A stretch of 64,000 nt of DNA from Ilumatobacteraceae bacterium (lineage in GTDB: Bacteria; Actinomycetota; Acidimicrobiia; Acidimicrobiales; Ilumatobacteraceae): contig JAWPMO010000001.1 in the NCBI GenBank assembly GCA_033344875.1, forward strand, positions 4,861,595 to 4,925,594, in the 5' to 3' direction. A program made the position numbers and the translations under genes. The notes beneath the pieces were generated by a model, which was given only the letters and a program-made list of their open reading frames with translations, searched no databases and was not told the origin of the DNA. Positions 1 to 8,591 of this stretch are shown here, in pieces (the stretch's first letter is position 1; each line of letters begins with the position of its first letter).

Positions 1-221
1 GGTGACACTAAATCACACCCAGAGTGGGAAAGCTACCACGGAGAGTGATAACCCTGTGATTCCTGGCGTATTTCGTCGTGATGGACGAAATCGAGGTGGA
101 GTTGGGAATGCTCGGGCGTGAGCCGGAGATCGAACCCGGGCCCGGCGGTGTGTGCTTGACTCGGGACGGGCACCGGGGGATCGTCACCGGAGCCGTGGCG
201 CCCCGATACCCTGATCCCACC

Positions 222-1589
222 ATGAATCAACCCAACGCACGGCCCGCAGGCCGCGGACGTGGAGGCCGGCCCGGGGGGCGCCGCCGTGACACGTCGACAT
301 CCGACTCCTCTCGCAGCCATCGCGGCTCATCCGACGGCTCCCGCCACGATCGGCCCGTCGACGACGGTCCCGCCCGGACGGGCAACCTCACCTCGATCAA
401 TGCGCTGCCTCCCGTCGAGGCACCCACCGGCTTCGCCGAATTGGGTGTGCCGTCCCGGATCGACGACGGGCTCGCCAAGTGCGGGTTCGCCCAGCCGTTC
501 GCGATCCAGACCGAAGCCGTGCCGGTGGCGATGGAGGGCCGCGACGTCTGTGGCCGTGCCAAGACCGGTTCCGGCAAGACGCTGGCCTTCGGCGTGCCGA
601 TGCTCGCCCGCATCACCGACACCGCCGAGCCTCGTCGCCCGCTGGGCCTGGTCCTGGTGCCGACCCGTGAGCTCGCCGTGCAGGTCGCCGAGGTGCTCGA
701 GCCGATCGCGCAGCACGCAGGTCAGCGAGTGCTCGCCGTGTACGGCGGAGCGAGCCGCCACACCCAGATCGAGGCGCTCGCCAGGGGTGCCGAGCTCGTC
801 GTCGCCACACCGCTGCGGCTGATCGACCTGCTCAAGTCGAACGAGCTGGTGCTCGACGACATCCAGATCGTGTGTCTCGACGAGGCCGACCGGATGGCCG
901 ACGACGGGTTCACGCCGCAGGTCGAGTGGGTCCTCCGGCACTGCACGAACCGGAACCAGACCATGCTGTTCTCGGCGACGCTCGACGGCGACGTCGGCCA
1001 CCTGATCCGCCACTACCTGACCGACCCGATCGAGATCGCGGTCGACGAGGCGACCGACACCGTCGGCACGATGCATCACCTCTTCCTGGCGGTGCATCAC
1101 ATGGACAAGGACAAGGTGATCGGGGCGATCGGCCAGGGCATCCAGAAGGTCGTGGTGTTCTGCCAGACCAAGCGCAACTGTGACCGCGTCGCGCGCAACC
1201 TCGACGACCTGGGCGTGAGCTGTTCGGCCATCCACGGCGACCTGCCCCAGAAGGCCCGCGAACGCGCCCTGCAGCGGTTTGCCGAGGGCAAACTCGACGT
1301 GCTCGTCGCCACCGACGTCGCCGCTCGCGGTATCGACATCGACGACATCGGCGCGGTCATCCACTACGAGCCGGCCAAGGACGTCAAGGACTACCTGCAC
1401 CGGTCGGGACGCACCGCCCGTGCGGGCCGTGACGGCTGGGCGGTCACGCTCGTCGAGTACAACCAGCACACGCAGGTCCGGATCCTGCAGCGCGGCATGC
1501 GGCTGCCCAACGTTGCGCCGATCGAAGTGTTCTCGAACAATCCGAACCTCCGTGACCTGCCGTCGTTCGGCGTCGACGTCACGACCTGA
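222..1589 (+). CDS. DEAD-box ATP-dependent RNA helicase
   Basis: A 455-residue RNA helicase that unwinds RNA duplexes with ATP, probably in ribosome assembly or RNA decay. Motifs appear in order: Q motif around residue 96, Walker A AKTGSGKT near 112, PTRELA, DEAD near 220, SAT near 251, VATDVAARGID, and HRSGRTAR near 393. Motif Ib is TPLR rather than the usual TPGR. Residues 8-60 form an Arg/Gly-rich tail, as in RhlE/DeaD-like proteins. The frame is open upstream to base 78, but ATG 222 is preferred because TACCCT (207-212) lies 9 bases before it, fitting a leaderless start. Bases 1-221 hold nothing else recognisable. The exact subfamily is not resolved. Confidence 0.93.
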   Translation: MNQPNARPAGRGRGGRPGGRRRDTSTSDSSRSHRGSSDGSRHDRPVDDGPARTGNLTSINALPPVEAPTGFAELGVPSRIDDGLAKCGFAQPFAIQTEAVPVAMEGRDVCGRAKTGSGKTLAFGVPMLARITDTAEPRRPLGLVLVPTRELAVQVAEVLEPIAQHAGQRVLAVYGGASRHTQIEALARGAELVVATPLRLIDLLKSNELVLDDIQIVCLDEADRMADDGFTPQVEWVLRHCTNRNQTMLFSATLDGDVGHLIRHYLTDPIEIAVDEATDTVGTMHHLFLAVHHMDKDKVIGAIGQGIQKVVVFCQTKRNCDRVARNLDDLGVSCSAIHGDLPQKARERALQRFAEGKLDVLVATDVAARGIDIDDIGAVIHYEPAKDVKDYLHRSGRTARAGRDGWAVTLVEYNQHTQVRILQRGMRLPNVAPIEVFSNNPNLRDLPSFGVDVTT

Positions 1590-1652
1590 CGGGCTGGGCG
1601 GGTCCGCGATCGCGACGGCACGACGCCGCACGTGACCGGTACCGTTCACCTC

Positions 1653-2615
1653 ATGCGCAGCATCGTGGCGTCGTGCGGCGTGGTGCTCGCCCTCTGCGGC
1701 TGCTCGTCCGGGTCGGCGGCGCCGGACGACGTCCGGCCGTCGCCGTCGTCGATCCCCGCCGACGAGCCAGGGGCGGCCGAGTCGGGCGAGTCGGCGACAC
1801 CGACCACGGAGGTCGACGAGGCGGCCGCGGCATCCGCCTACCAGGTGATCATCGACGTGTCGGTCGATCGGCTCGGGCTCAGCGAGCGTTTCGACGTCGC
1901 CATCGATCCGGCCGAACTCGACGAGATCGATCCCTTCACGCGGTTCAGTTCGTGCTCGGGGCTCCGGGCGTCGATCGGGACGTTCACGGTCACCGCCGTC
2001 GACGCTTCGGCGGCGGTGAATTCGGTGTCGGTCGTCACCGCCGATCGGGTGGACGGCTCGGGGATCTACGACGCCGATGTCCGGGTCGAACTCGACGGCG
2101 AGGATCCCGTGACCGCCGTCGGAACCCTGACCCTCGACCAGAGCTCGAGGGCCGGTTCGTTCCAGGCGTTCGAGGCGACGGGTGAGCGGGTCGCGGGTAC
2201 GTTCGTCTGCGATGGTCCCCCCGGGACCCCGGTGCCGATCGTCGACCCCGCGGTCGACGACGGCGTGCTCCGGGCGGTCGAGGTCGTCGCGCTGCTCCGT
2301 CGAGGTTCCGAAGAGCGAATCGTGGGACTGACGCTCGACACGGCCGAGGTCGAGGCGGCCGCAGCCGAGTGCCGGGGCGCCACCGATGACGAGGGCGGAC
2401 CGCTCGTGCGGGTCGACGGCGGTCAGGCGGTCGGAGCGATCAACTCGTTCGAACTCGTCCCCGAGCAGTCTCCCGGCATGCGGATGCGGGTGGGCGGTGC
2501 GTCGTACGAGGTCGACGACGTCGAGATCACGGTCGACGAACGCGGGGCATCGGGGAGCTTCAGTGGGACGACCGTCGACGGCATCGCCGTCGACGGTGCG
2601 TTCCGCTGCGCCTGA
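1653..2615 (+). CDS. Secreted lipoprotein with a duplicated domain, unknown function
   Basis: A 320-residue predicted lipoprotein. The N-terminus is a short hydrophobic signal ending in LCGC, a plausible lipobox, followed by a Ser/Pro/Glu-rich spacer. The mature part holds two related halves of about 110 residues, each with a Cys early and ending in a G-x-F-x-C pattern, consistent with one disulphide per half; this is inference. No known family was recognised. TACCGT (1640-1645) sits 7 bases before ATG 1653, so this start is preferred over GTG 1632. It converges on leuD, with only six bases between the stop codons. Confidence 0.8.
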   Translation: MRSIVASCGVVLALCGCSSGSAAPDDVRPSPSSIPADEPGAAESGESATPTTEVDEAAAASAYQVIIDVSVDRLGLSERFDVAIDPAELDEIDPFTRFSSCSGLRASIGTFTVTAVDASAAVNSVSVVTADRVDGSGIYDADVRVELDGEDPVTAVGTLTLDQSSRAGSFQAFEATGERVAGTFVCDGPPGTPVPIVDPAVDDGVLRAVEVVALLRRGSEERIVGLTLDTAEVEAAAAECRGATDDEGGPLVRVDGGQAVGAINSFELVPEQSPGMRMRVGGASYEVDDVEITVDERGASGSFSGTTVDGIAVDGAFRCA

Positions 2616-2625
2616 TTCGAATCAG
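2612..2625. other. 14-base perfect palindrome containing both stop codons of convergent genes
   Basis: CTGATTCGAATCAG is fully self-complementary and contains the TGA of the lipoprotein gene and the TGA of leuD on the other strand. It may help terminate both transcripts, but there is no T-tract and the stem is short. Confidence 0.4.
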
Positions 2626-3209
2626 TTCGTCATCCAGCCCGGACGCGTGGCTTCGAACTCGTCGATCGCGTCACCGTGCGTGAGTGTGAGCGCGATGTCG
2701 TCGAGGCCCTCGAGGAAGCGGTGCTGCGTCGGCGGGTCCATCGGGAACTCGGCGGTGATGCCGGCGGCCGGGACCTCGACCATCAGCCGCTCCATGTCGA
2801 CGACGATCTCGGTGGTCGGATCGGCCTCGATCGCCGCCCAGATGGCCTCGACCGTTGATTCGGGCAGGACGACCGGGACGAGACCGTTCTTCGTGCAGTT
2901 GTTGCGGAAGATGTCGGAGAAGCTCGGAGCGATCACGGCGTCGAAGCCGCCTTGCTGGATCGCCCACACGGCATGTTCGCGGCTCGAACCGACCCCGAAC
3001 GCCGGCCCGGCGACCAGGACCGATGCGCCCTGGTACTGCTCCTGGTTGAGGACGAAGTCACGGTCGTCGCGCCACGTGGAGAACAGTCCCTTCTCGAAAC
3101 CGGTGCGCTCGACACGCTTCAGCCAGTCGGCGGGGATGATCTGGTCGGTGTCGACGTCGCTGCGTTTGAGCGGCACACCGGTTCCGGAGACGATGCGAAC
3201 GGCTTTCAT
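2622..3209 (-). CDS. leuD: 3-isopropylmalate dehydratase small subunit
   Basis: A 195-residue subunit that, with LeuC, isomerises 2-isopropylmalate to 3-isopropylmalate in leucine biosynthesis in the cytoplasm. The N-terminus MKAVRIVSGTGVPLKRSDVD, followed by TDQIIPA, is typical of LeuD, as are GPAFGVGSSREHAVWA and the FSDIFRNNCTKNGLVPV swivel-domain segment. Length matches the family. It lies downstream of leuC on the same strand, separated by 97 bases carrying two hairpins, so it is probably in the same operon. ATG 3209 begins the conserved N-terminus; the open frame further upstream is spurious. Confidence 0.96.
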   Translation of the reverse strand: MKAVRIVSGTGVPLKRSDVDTDQIIPADWLKRVERTGFEKGLFSTWRDDRDFVLNQEQYQGASVLVAGPAFGVGSSREHAVWAIQQGGFDAVIAPSFSDIFRNNCTKNGLVPVVLPESTVEAIWAAIEADPTTEIVVDMERLMVEVPAAGITAEFPMDPPTQHRFLEGLDDIALTLTHGDAIDEFEATRPGWMTN

Positions 3210-3236
3210 GATGTCGGTCCTTCTGCTGGTCCGGAA

Positions 3237-3259
3237 CGGAGGGGGTCGGACCCTCTCCG
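3237..3259. repeat. REP-like hairpin, copy 1, between leuC and leuD
   Basis: Arms CGGAGGGGGTC (3237-3247) and GACCCTCTCCG (3249-3259) flank a single central G. They pair over 11 positions with one G-T wobble. The same element recurs at 3283-3305 with only the central base changed. The core GGGTC-n-GACCC resembles bacterial REP palindromes. Confidence 0.75.
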
Positions 3260-3282
3260 AACGAGATGTGAACGGTCGGTCG

Positions 3283-3305
3283 CGGAGGGGGTCTGACCCT
3301 CTCCG
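3283..3305. repeat. REP-like hairpin, copy 2, next to the leuC stop codon
   Basis: Arms CGGAGGGGGTC (3283-3293) and GACCCTCTCCG (3295-3305) flank a central T. The arms are identical to copy 1, whose start lies 46 bases away. In the leuC transcript the hairpin begins one base after the stop codon, so it could block 3'-exonuclease decay of leuC RNA or attenuate read-through into leuD. No other copy was noticed in the window. Confidence 0.75.
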
Positions 3306-3306
3306 A

Positions 3307-4716
3307 TCACGGGAGATCCCGGGGGTCGGCGAAGGTGCCCTGGACCGCGGTGGCGGCGGCCACGGCAGGGGACACGAGGTGGGTGCGTCCACCTCGTCCC
3401 TGGCGTCCTTCGAAGTTACGGTTGCTCGTGCTCGCCGCCCGTTCGCCCTGAGTGAGTTTGTCGGGGTTCATGGCGAGGCACATCGAGCAGCCGGGTTCGC
3501 GCCAGTCGGCGCCGGCAGCCCGGAAGACCTCGTGGAGACCCTCGGCCTCGGCCTGCACCTTGACGCGGTGTGATCCGGGGACGACCATCACGCGGGGCAC
3601 GGTGACCTGGCGGCCCTCCATGACCGCGGCGGCCGCACGGAGGTCTTCGATCCGGCTGTTGGTGCACGACCCGATGAACACGGTGTCGACCGGGATGTCC
3701 TTGATCGCGGTGCCGGGTTCGAGGCCCATGTACTCGAGTGCACGTGCGACGGTCTCGCGGGTGGTCGCGTCGTCGTAGTCGTCGGGGGACGGGATCGTGC
3801 CGTCGATCGGGCCGACCTGGCCCGGGTTGGTGCCCCAGCTGACCTGCGGCGTGAGCGTGGAGGCGTCGATGACGACCTCCTTGTCCCAGACCGCCCCGTC
3901 GTCGGTCTGCAGGGTGCGCCAGTCGGCGACGGCAGCGTCCCAGTCAGCGCCCTTCGGTGCGTGGTCGCGGCCCTGTAGATACTCGAACGTGGTGTCGTCG
4001 GGGGCGATCATGCCCGCCTTGGCGCCGGCCTCGATCGACATGTTGCACACGGTCATGCGGCCCTCCATCGAGAGGTCGCGGATCGCCTGACCGCGGTACT
4101 CGATGACGTGGCCGATGCCGCCGCCGGTACCGATCTCGCCGATGATCGCGAGCACGATGTCCTTGGCGGTCACGCCCGCCGGCGCTTCGCCCTCGACGGT
4201 GACCGACATCCACTTCGGGCGACTCTGCGGCAGGGTTTGGGTGGCGAGCACGTGCTCGACCTCGCTGGTGCCGATCCCGAACGCCAGTGCCCCGAACGCT
4301 CCGTGGGTGGCGGTGTGGCTGTCGCCGCACACGATGGTCATGCCGGGCTTCGTGCGGCCCTGCTCGGGGCCGATCACGTGGACGATGCCCTGGTCGGGGT
4401 CGCCCATCGGGAAGTTGGTCACGCCGAACTCGGCGGTGTTCGCCCGGAGTGTGTCGACCTGCTTGGCGGAGATCTCGTCGGCGATCGGCTCGTGGATGTT
4501 CTCCGTCGGCACGTTGTGGTCTTCCGTGGCGATCGTGAGGTCGGGGCGACGGACGCTCCGACCCGAGAGCCGGAGGCCGTCGAACGCCTGCGGGCTGGTG
4601 ACCTCGTGCACGAGGTGCAGATCGATGTAGAGCAGTTCGGGCTCGCCCGGTGTGGAATGGACGAGATGGCGGTGCCAGAGCTTCTCCGGCAGTGTCATTG
4701 GGTGGTCGACGGACAT
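3307..4716 (-). CDS. leuC: 3-isopropylmalate dehydratase large subunit
   Basis: A 469-residue aconitase-family [4Fe-4S] enzyme, partner of LeuD in leucine biosynthesis. The three cluster cysteines are visible: GSCTN near residue 350 and PGCSMC near residues 409-412. [17 protein letters not shown] and [20 protein letters not shown] are family signatures. ATG 4716 starts [20 protein letters not shown] 4698 is an alternative. The divergent IclR regulator starts only 38 bases away, and the gap holds a palindrome, so expression is likely controlled from there. Confidence 0.97.
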   Translation of the reverse strand: MSVDHPMTLPEKLWHRHLVHSTPGEPELLYIDLHLVHEVTSPQAFDGLRLSGRSVRRPDLTIATEDHNVPTENIHEPIADEISAKQVDTLRANTAEFGVTNFPMGDPDQGIVHVIGPEQGRTKPGMTIVCGDSHTATHGAFGALAFGIGTSEVEHVLATQTLPQSRPKWMSVTVEGEAPAGVTAKDIVLAIIGEIGTGGGIGHVIEYRGQAIRDLSMEGRMTVCNMSIEAGAKAGMIAPDDTTFEYLQGRDHAPKGADWDAAVADWRTLQTDDGAVWDKEVVIDASTLTPQVSWGTNPGQVGPIDGTIPSPDDYDDATTRETVARALEYMGLEPGTAIKDIPVDTVFIGSCTNSRIEDLRAAAAVMEGRQVTVPRVMVVPGSHRVKVQAEAEGLHEVFRAAGADWREPGCSMCLAMNPDKLTQGERAASTSNRNFEGRQGRGGRTHLVSPAVAAATAVQGTFADPRDLP

Positions 4717-4724
4717 GTACGTTG

Positions 4725-4739
4725 TCTCACTCTCTGAGA
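4725..4739. promoter_or_regulatory. Candidate IclR operator between leuC and its regulator
   Basis: TCTCA-CTCTC-TGAGA is a perfect inverted repeat with 5-base arms. It is centred in the 38-base divergent gap, upstream of the regulator's TACACT hexamer and within the expected leuC promoter. NdgR/LtbR-type regulators are known to act in this position in actinobacteria; assigning it to this site is inference. Confidence 0.5.
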
Positions 4740-4745
4740 TACACT
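4740..4745 (+). promoter_or_regulatory. -10 hexamer TACACT for the IclR regulator
   Basis: TACACT ends 9 bases before ATG 4755, so transcription would start at or beside the start codon (leaderless). It abuts the candidate operator at 4725-4739, consistent with autoregulation. Confidence 0.45.
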
Positions 4746-4754
4746 TCTTGCGGT

Positions 4755-5402
4755 ATGGACATCGTAACCGGCGTAGGAGTCCTCGACAAGGCGGTGCACG
4801 TGCTGCGTGCCGTCGCCGAACAGCCGCTGTCGCTCGGTGGGCTGCAGTCAGCCACCGGGTTGCCGCGGGCAACGGCCCATCGCCTGGCGGTGGCGCTGGA
4901 GCAGCACGGGTTGTTGCGCCGTGACGACGACGGACGGTTCGATCTCGGGCCCGAGCTCGCTTCGCTGGGCCGGGCCGCCGCCGATCGGTTCCCGCTCGCC
5001 GAGTTGGCGCTCCCAGCGCTCGAGTCGCTCCGGGTGAGCACCGAGGAGAGCGTGCAGTTGTTCGTCCGCGAGGGGGCCCATCGCCGATGTGTCATCTCGC
5101 TGCAGTCGCCGCATGCGCTGCGGTGGATCGTGCCAGAGGGCGTGCTGTTCCCGCTCGACGTCGGTTCGGCCGGCCGGGTGCTGTCGGGTGAAGCGCCAGT
5201 CGAGGGCTGGGTCGAGAGCGTCGAGGAGCGCGAGCCCGGTGTGGCGTCGGTCAGCGCCCCGGTCGTCGACGCCTCCGGCGTGATCGTCGCCGCGGTCAGC
5301 GTGTCGGGCCCCATCGACCGGCTGACTCGTTCGCCGGGTGAGCGGTTCGGCCGTCAGGTCTCCCAGGCGGCTGCGGCGGTGTCGTCGGCGCTGGCGACCT
5401 GA
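4755..5402 (+). CDS. IclR-family transcriptional regulator, NdgR/LtbR type
   Basis: A 215-residue DNA-binding regulator. An N-terminal winged helix-turn-helix spans about residues 10-70, with the recognition region [20 protein letters not shown]. It is followed by an IclR ligand-binding domain ending in [20 protein letters not shown]. Its place divergent from leuCD is the arrangement known for NdgR of Streptomyces and LtbR of Corynebacterium, which control leucine and related amino-acid genes. Its own -10 and the shared palindrome suggest control of both leuCD and itself. Ligand and regulon beyond leuCD cannot be read from the sequence. Confidence 0.9.
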   Translation: MDIVTGVGVLDKAVHVLRAVAEQPLSLGGLQSATGLPRATAHRLAVALEQHGLLRRDDDGRFDLGPELASLGRAAADRFPLAELALPALESLRVSTEESVQLFVREGAHRRCVISLQSPHALRWIVPEGVLFPLDVGSAGRVLSGEAPVEGWVESVEEREPGVASVSAPVVDASGVIVAAVSVSGPIDRLTRSPGERFGRQVSQAAAAVSSALAT

Positions 5403-5485
5403 GGTCGCTCACGTCGTTCCGCTCGAGCTCGAGACGATCGCGTTCGATCCGGGAACCCGACGGTGGTCGCTAGCGTCGAACCCAC

Positions 5486-6784
5486 ATGAAGACCTTTCGA
5501 TCGTCCTTTTCGCTGCTGGTCGCCCTGACGCTCGTCGCCGCCGGATGTGGCGACGAGAGCGACGACACCGGGCCGGCCGGCACGCCGGTGCCGACGGTGG
5601 ATGACACCACCGACGACACCACCGCCGACGCCACCGACGACGCAACCGACGAAACGGCTCAGGGCGACTGGGTGCTCGTGAGTGGGCATCTCGACGGTGA
5701 GGAGATCGAACTCGTGGACGGGTGGAACGTGACCATGTCGATCGACGGTGATCGCATCGGCGGCACCGCGGCGTGCAACGGCTACGGCGGCACCGTCGCG
5801 GTCGGCCACGAGTTGGGTCTCGGCGGCTCGTTCGTGGTCGGCGAGCTGAGTTGGACCGAGATGGGCTGCGAGCCCGAAGTGATGGAACTCGAGCAGCAAT
5901 TCCTCGCCGCGCTCGGCCGGGTCGATTCCTACGAGTTGGCCGACACCTTGTCGCTGGCCGAGACGGGAGTCGGCACCGGACTGCAGTTCGAACGCGTCGA
6001 ACCCGTTGCCGATACCGAACTCGTCGGCGTCGCCTGGAGGCTCGACACCCTGATCACCGGAGACGCCGCTTCGAACTCGCCCGGCATGGACGACGCCTTC
6101 ATCGAGTTCCACGACGACGGCACGCTCACCGGCTCGACGGGTTGCCGCCGGTTGGAGGGCGAGTGGGTGCTCCAGGGTGCCACGGTGCAGGTGCCGACCC
6201 TGTCGGCGATCGACGACCCGACCGCCGGAGCCTGCGCCCCCGAGTCGGAGGCCCTCGACGGCGCGATCATCGCCGTCGTCGAGTCGGGCATGACCGTCGA
6301 GATCGTCGGCAACCGGCTGACCCTGACCGCCCCGGGTGGCGATGGCCTCTCGTTCGTCGGCGAATCGGGCTCGGACGATGCGAGCTCGACCGAGCCTGTT
6401 GGTGGCGACACGGCAGGGCTCGACCCAGCCGGCGGTGTCGACGGTCTCGTGGCCTACGGGGCCGAGCGCCGCGATGGGGGAGGCGAAGACGCGTTGCTCG
6501 AGGGCGAGCTCGTCTTCGGCGGCGACGGTTGCCCCAGGGTCGGCGACTCGGTGTTGCTGTGGCCGTTCGGCGCCCGTTGGCAGGCCGAACCGCCCGCCGT
6601 GCTGGTCGACGGCCTGGTGCTCGTCGCGGGCGACCGCATCGCAGCGGGCGGCGGCTACCACGATCTCGACAACCTGGGCTGGTGGACCGAGAACCCCGAG
6701 GTGATCGAGTACCTCCGTGGCTGCGAGGCGGCGTCGGGAGACGGCGTGTTCGTCATCCAGCACCGCGTCGAGCCGCTCGGCTGA
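5486..6784 (+). CDS. Lipoprotein with two META/HslJ-like domains
   Basis: A 432-residue lipoprotein. A signal peptide ends in the lipobox VAAGC (Cys near residue 20), followed by an Asp/Thr-rich linker. The first META domain (about residues 60-170) has GGTAACNGYGG and an EMGCEP motif. The second (about 185-290) has a weaker GSTGC pattern. The C-terminal 140 residues match no family I recognise. META domains occur in HslJ and other envelope proteins of unclear function. TAGCGT (5471-5476) lies 9 bases before ATG 5486, a leaderless-type start. Confidence 0.82.
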   Translation: MKTFRSSFSLLVALTLVAAGCGDESDDTGPAGTPVPTVDDTTDDTTADATDDATDETAQGDWVLVSGHLDGEEIELVDGWNVTMSIDGDRIGGTAACNGYGGTVAVGHELGLGGSFVVGELSWTEMGCEPEVMELEQQFLAALGRVDSYELADTLSLAETGVGTGLQFERVEPVADTELVGVAWRLDTLITGDAASNSPGMDDAFIEFHDDGTLTGSTGCRRLEGEWVLQGATVQVPTLSAIDDPTAGACAPESEALDGAIIAVVESGMTVEIVGNRLTLTAPGGDGLSFVGESGSDDASSTEPVGGDTAGLDPAGGVDGLVAYGAERRDGGGEDALLEGELVFGGDGCPRVGDSVLLWPFGARWQAEPPAVLVDGLVLVAGDRIAAGGGYHDLDNLGWWTENPEVIEYLRGCEAASGDGVFVIQHRVEPLG

Positions 6785-7038
6785 CCCGGGACCCCACGGC
6801 CGGCGGTGTACCGATCCGGCGGGACCATCGCTCGTCGAGCCGCTGAGGGCCTGCTCGGCGCTTCCGAAGCTGACGGCACCGGGTGTGCCGAAGGTGAGGT
6901 CGGCGAAGCGGGCGCTGAGGTTGATCGGGGGACGGGCCGCTCGAACGCCGGCGGTTCGGAAGTTGGACGTGGTCATGTCGATGCGTCGTCTGGCGACGTA
7001 GATCCTGGACGCTCGACGAGTAGCTCCGGTCGGGCCGG

Positions 7039-8334
7039 TCAGGCCGATCGTGGTGGGTCGGACGATCGTCGTCGTTCCCGTTCCCGTTCCCGTTCCCGTT
7101 CCCGTTCCCGTTCCCGTTCCTGTTCTCGTTGCCGATTGATGCTGGGACCTTCGTGCCAGATCGTGCCGTCGGGCTGGATCCAGGTGCATCTTCGGTCGGC
7201 GGTCATCGTGAGTTGCCAGCCGCCTTCGTGCACCAGGTGATGATGCCGCTCGCACACCGGAATCAGGTTGTCCAGATCGGATCGGCCACCGTTGCGCCAG
7301 AACACGATGTGGTGGACTCGACACCGGTCGACGCCGACCTCGCAGTGCGGGTGGGCGCAGGTGGCATACATGGCCGAGAGCGCTCGTCGCTGGGCCCGGG
7401 TCGCCGTGCGGAACTCTCGGCCGACCGCCACCGCCTCACCGTGGTCGTCGATGGCGGCGAGCGCGATCGTCGCCTCGCAGCAGAGTCGCTGCGCCGTGCT
7501 CACCGGGATGGGGGTCCCGTCGGCGAGTTCGCACATCGTCGCGCCATGCCGCCCGTGGCATGCGGTCCCGAGATCGACGTGCATGGTCACGTCGGCAGAC
7601 TTGGGGGAGGGAGCGTCGGACGAGACGGTCGCCATGAACGCTTCCACCTGGAGTTCGGCGAAGGGGACTCCGGCCTGATCGGGCTCGGACCTCAAGCGCG
7701 CGAGTTGCGCCTGATGGGCGCTGTGGAACTGGGCATCGCGGATCGGGTCGAGTTCGATCAGGGTCTTGCACATACCCGTGGACTTCTCGACCCAGCGTGA
7801 CATCTTCGACGCGGCACGCTGACGTTCGAGTTCCGCGACGTCGCTGCCGGGGGAGTGGATCTCCTTGATCTTGTCGACGATGTTGCGCGTCTTGCGTTCG
7901 AACTCCGAGACCCAGTCGGACGTGGCCGACCCGATGATGTCGTCGGCCACGGAGTGCAGGTCGGATCGCTCGGCGTCGGTGAGCCCCTTGGTGAGCCGGT
8001 GCAACGCGTCGAGGTGGTCGGTCGAGCACGCCCCTGTTGCGAGGGCGTCTTCGAGCGGCGGGAACTCGTTGCAGACTTCTTCGCGCTGCTCGGTCGCCTT
8101 GGCTTCACGACCGGAGCGTCGGCCCTCGTCCATCAGGGCGTGCGAGGCCGACTCGGATTCGCCGGCTGCCTCGAGCTCGCGGAGCCGTCGTGCCAGACGG
8201 ACGTTGGCCGCCTGGACCCACCCCAACACGTGATTGGCCCGGCCGATCATGGTGCCGATGTCGGCGCGGTCGGCGACATCGGGGTCGAAGTGCAGCAGAT
8301 CGGTGAGTGCGTCGAGCACCCCGTCGTTTCGCAT
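7039..8334 (-). CDS. DUF222 / HNH endonuclease domain protein (13E12 type)
   Basis: A 431-residue member of the actinobacterial 13E12 family: an N-terminal DUF222 helical region (about 1-300), then an HNH nuclease domain with CAHPHCEVGVDRCRVHHI, WRNGGRSDLDNLIPVC and ERHHHLVHEGGW. These proteins are numerous in actinobacteria and their role is unknown. The C-terminus is a run of alternating Arg-Glu encoded by a hexanucleotide repeat. The frame is open far upstream under the sigma factor gene; ATG 8334 (or GTG 8343) is where family-like sequence begins. A paralogue lies at 40121-41392. Bases 6785-7038 between the flanking genes hold nothing recognisable. Confidence 0.88.
   Translation of the reverse strand: MRNDGVLDALTDLLHFDPDVADRADIGTMIGRANHVLGWVQAANVRLARRLRELEAAGESESASHALMDEGRRSGREAKATEQREEVCNEFPPLEDALATGACSTDHLDALHRLTKGLTDAERSDLHSVADDIIGSATSDWVSEFERKTRNIVDKIKEIHSPGSDVAELERQRAASKMSRWVEKSTGMCKTLIELDPIRDAQFHSAHQAQLARLRSEPDQAGVPFAELQVEAFMATVSSDAPSPKSADVTMHVDLGTACHGRHGATMCELADGTPIPVSTAQRLCCEATIALAAIDDHGEAVAVGREFRTATRAQRRALSAMYATCAHPHCEVGVDRCRVHHIVFWRNGGRSDLDNLIPVCERHHHLVHEGGWQLTMTADRRCTWIQPDGTIWHEGPSINRQREQERERERERERERERERRRSSDPPRSA
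7073..7120. repeat. Hexanucleotide tandem repeat (CGTTCC) x8 inside the DUF222-HNH gene
   Basis: Eight perfect CGTTCC units, followed by decayed units to about base 7132. On the coding strand each unit gives Arg-Glu. Loss or gain of a unit changes tail length by two residues without shifting frame. Confidence 0.9.
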
Positions 8335-8577
8335 GATCGTCACCCCCAGCCCCTGTCGAACCCCGTCGAACTTCCTGTAGATCGTTGTGTTCGAGCCCAA
8401 TCTACCAGCGGGAACGTCAAGAAAACGAACGTATGTTCGATTTCTGGTCAATCTCTGGTCAACTCGTCGATGCCGAGCCGTATGTCGGGCCGCGACCCGT
8501 GCTCGGTCGATCCATGCGAGTCGTCGTCGAGCATCGAACGGGTCCCGCTCGACGCCCACCGTTCCGTCGGTCGGGGC

Positions 8578-8583
8578 TACAGT
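8578..8583 (+). promoter_or_regulatory. -10 hexamer TACAGT for the ECF sigma gene
   Basis: TACAGT ends 8 bases before ATG 8592, consistent with a leaderless transcript. No convincing -35 element was chosen. Confidence 0.4.
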
Positions 8584-8591
8584 CCGCCGAG

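Noticed and set aside
7073-7120. Possible CRISPR-like or intergenic satellite
   Set aside because: The unit is only six bases, has no spacers and lies inside a coding frame.
5354-7324. A 656-codon minus-strand frame covering the META lipoprotein and the gap after it
   Set aside because: Most of it is antisense to the lipoprotein. The part in the gap has no family similarity, and its apparent GT-repeat peptide is another reading of the hexanucleotide repeat.
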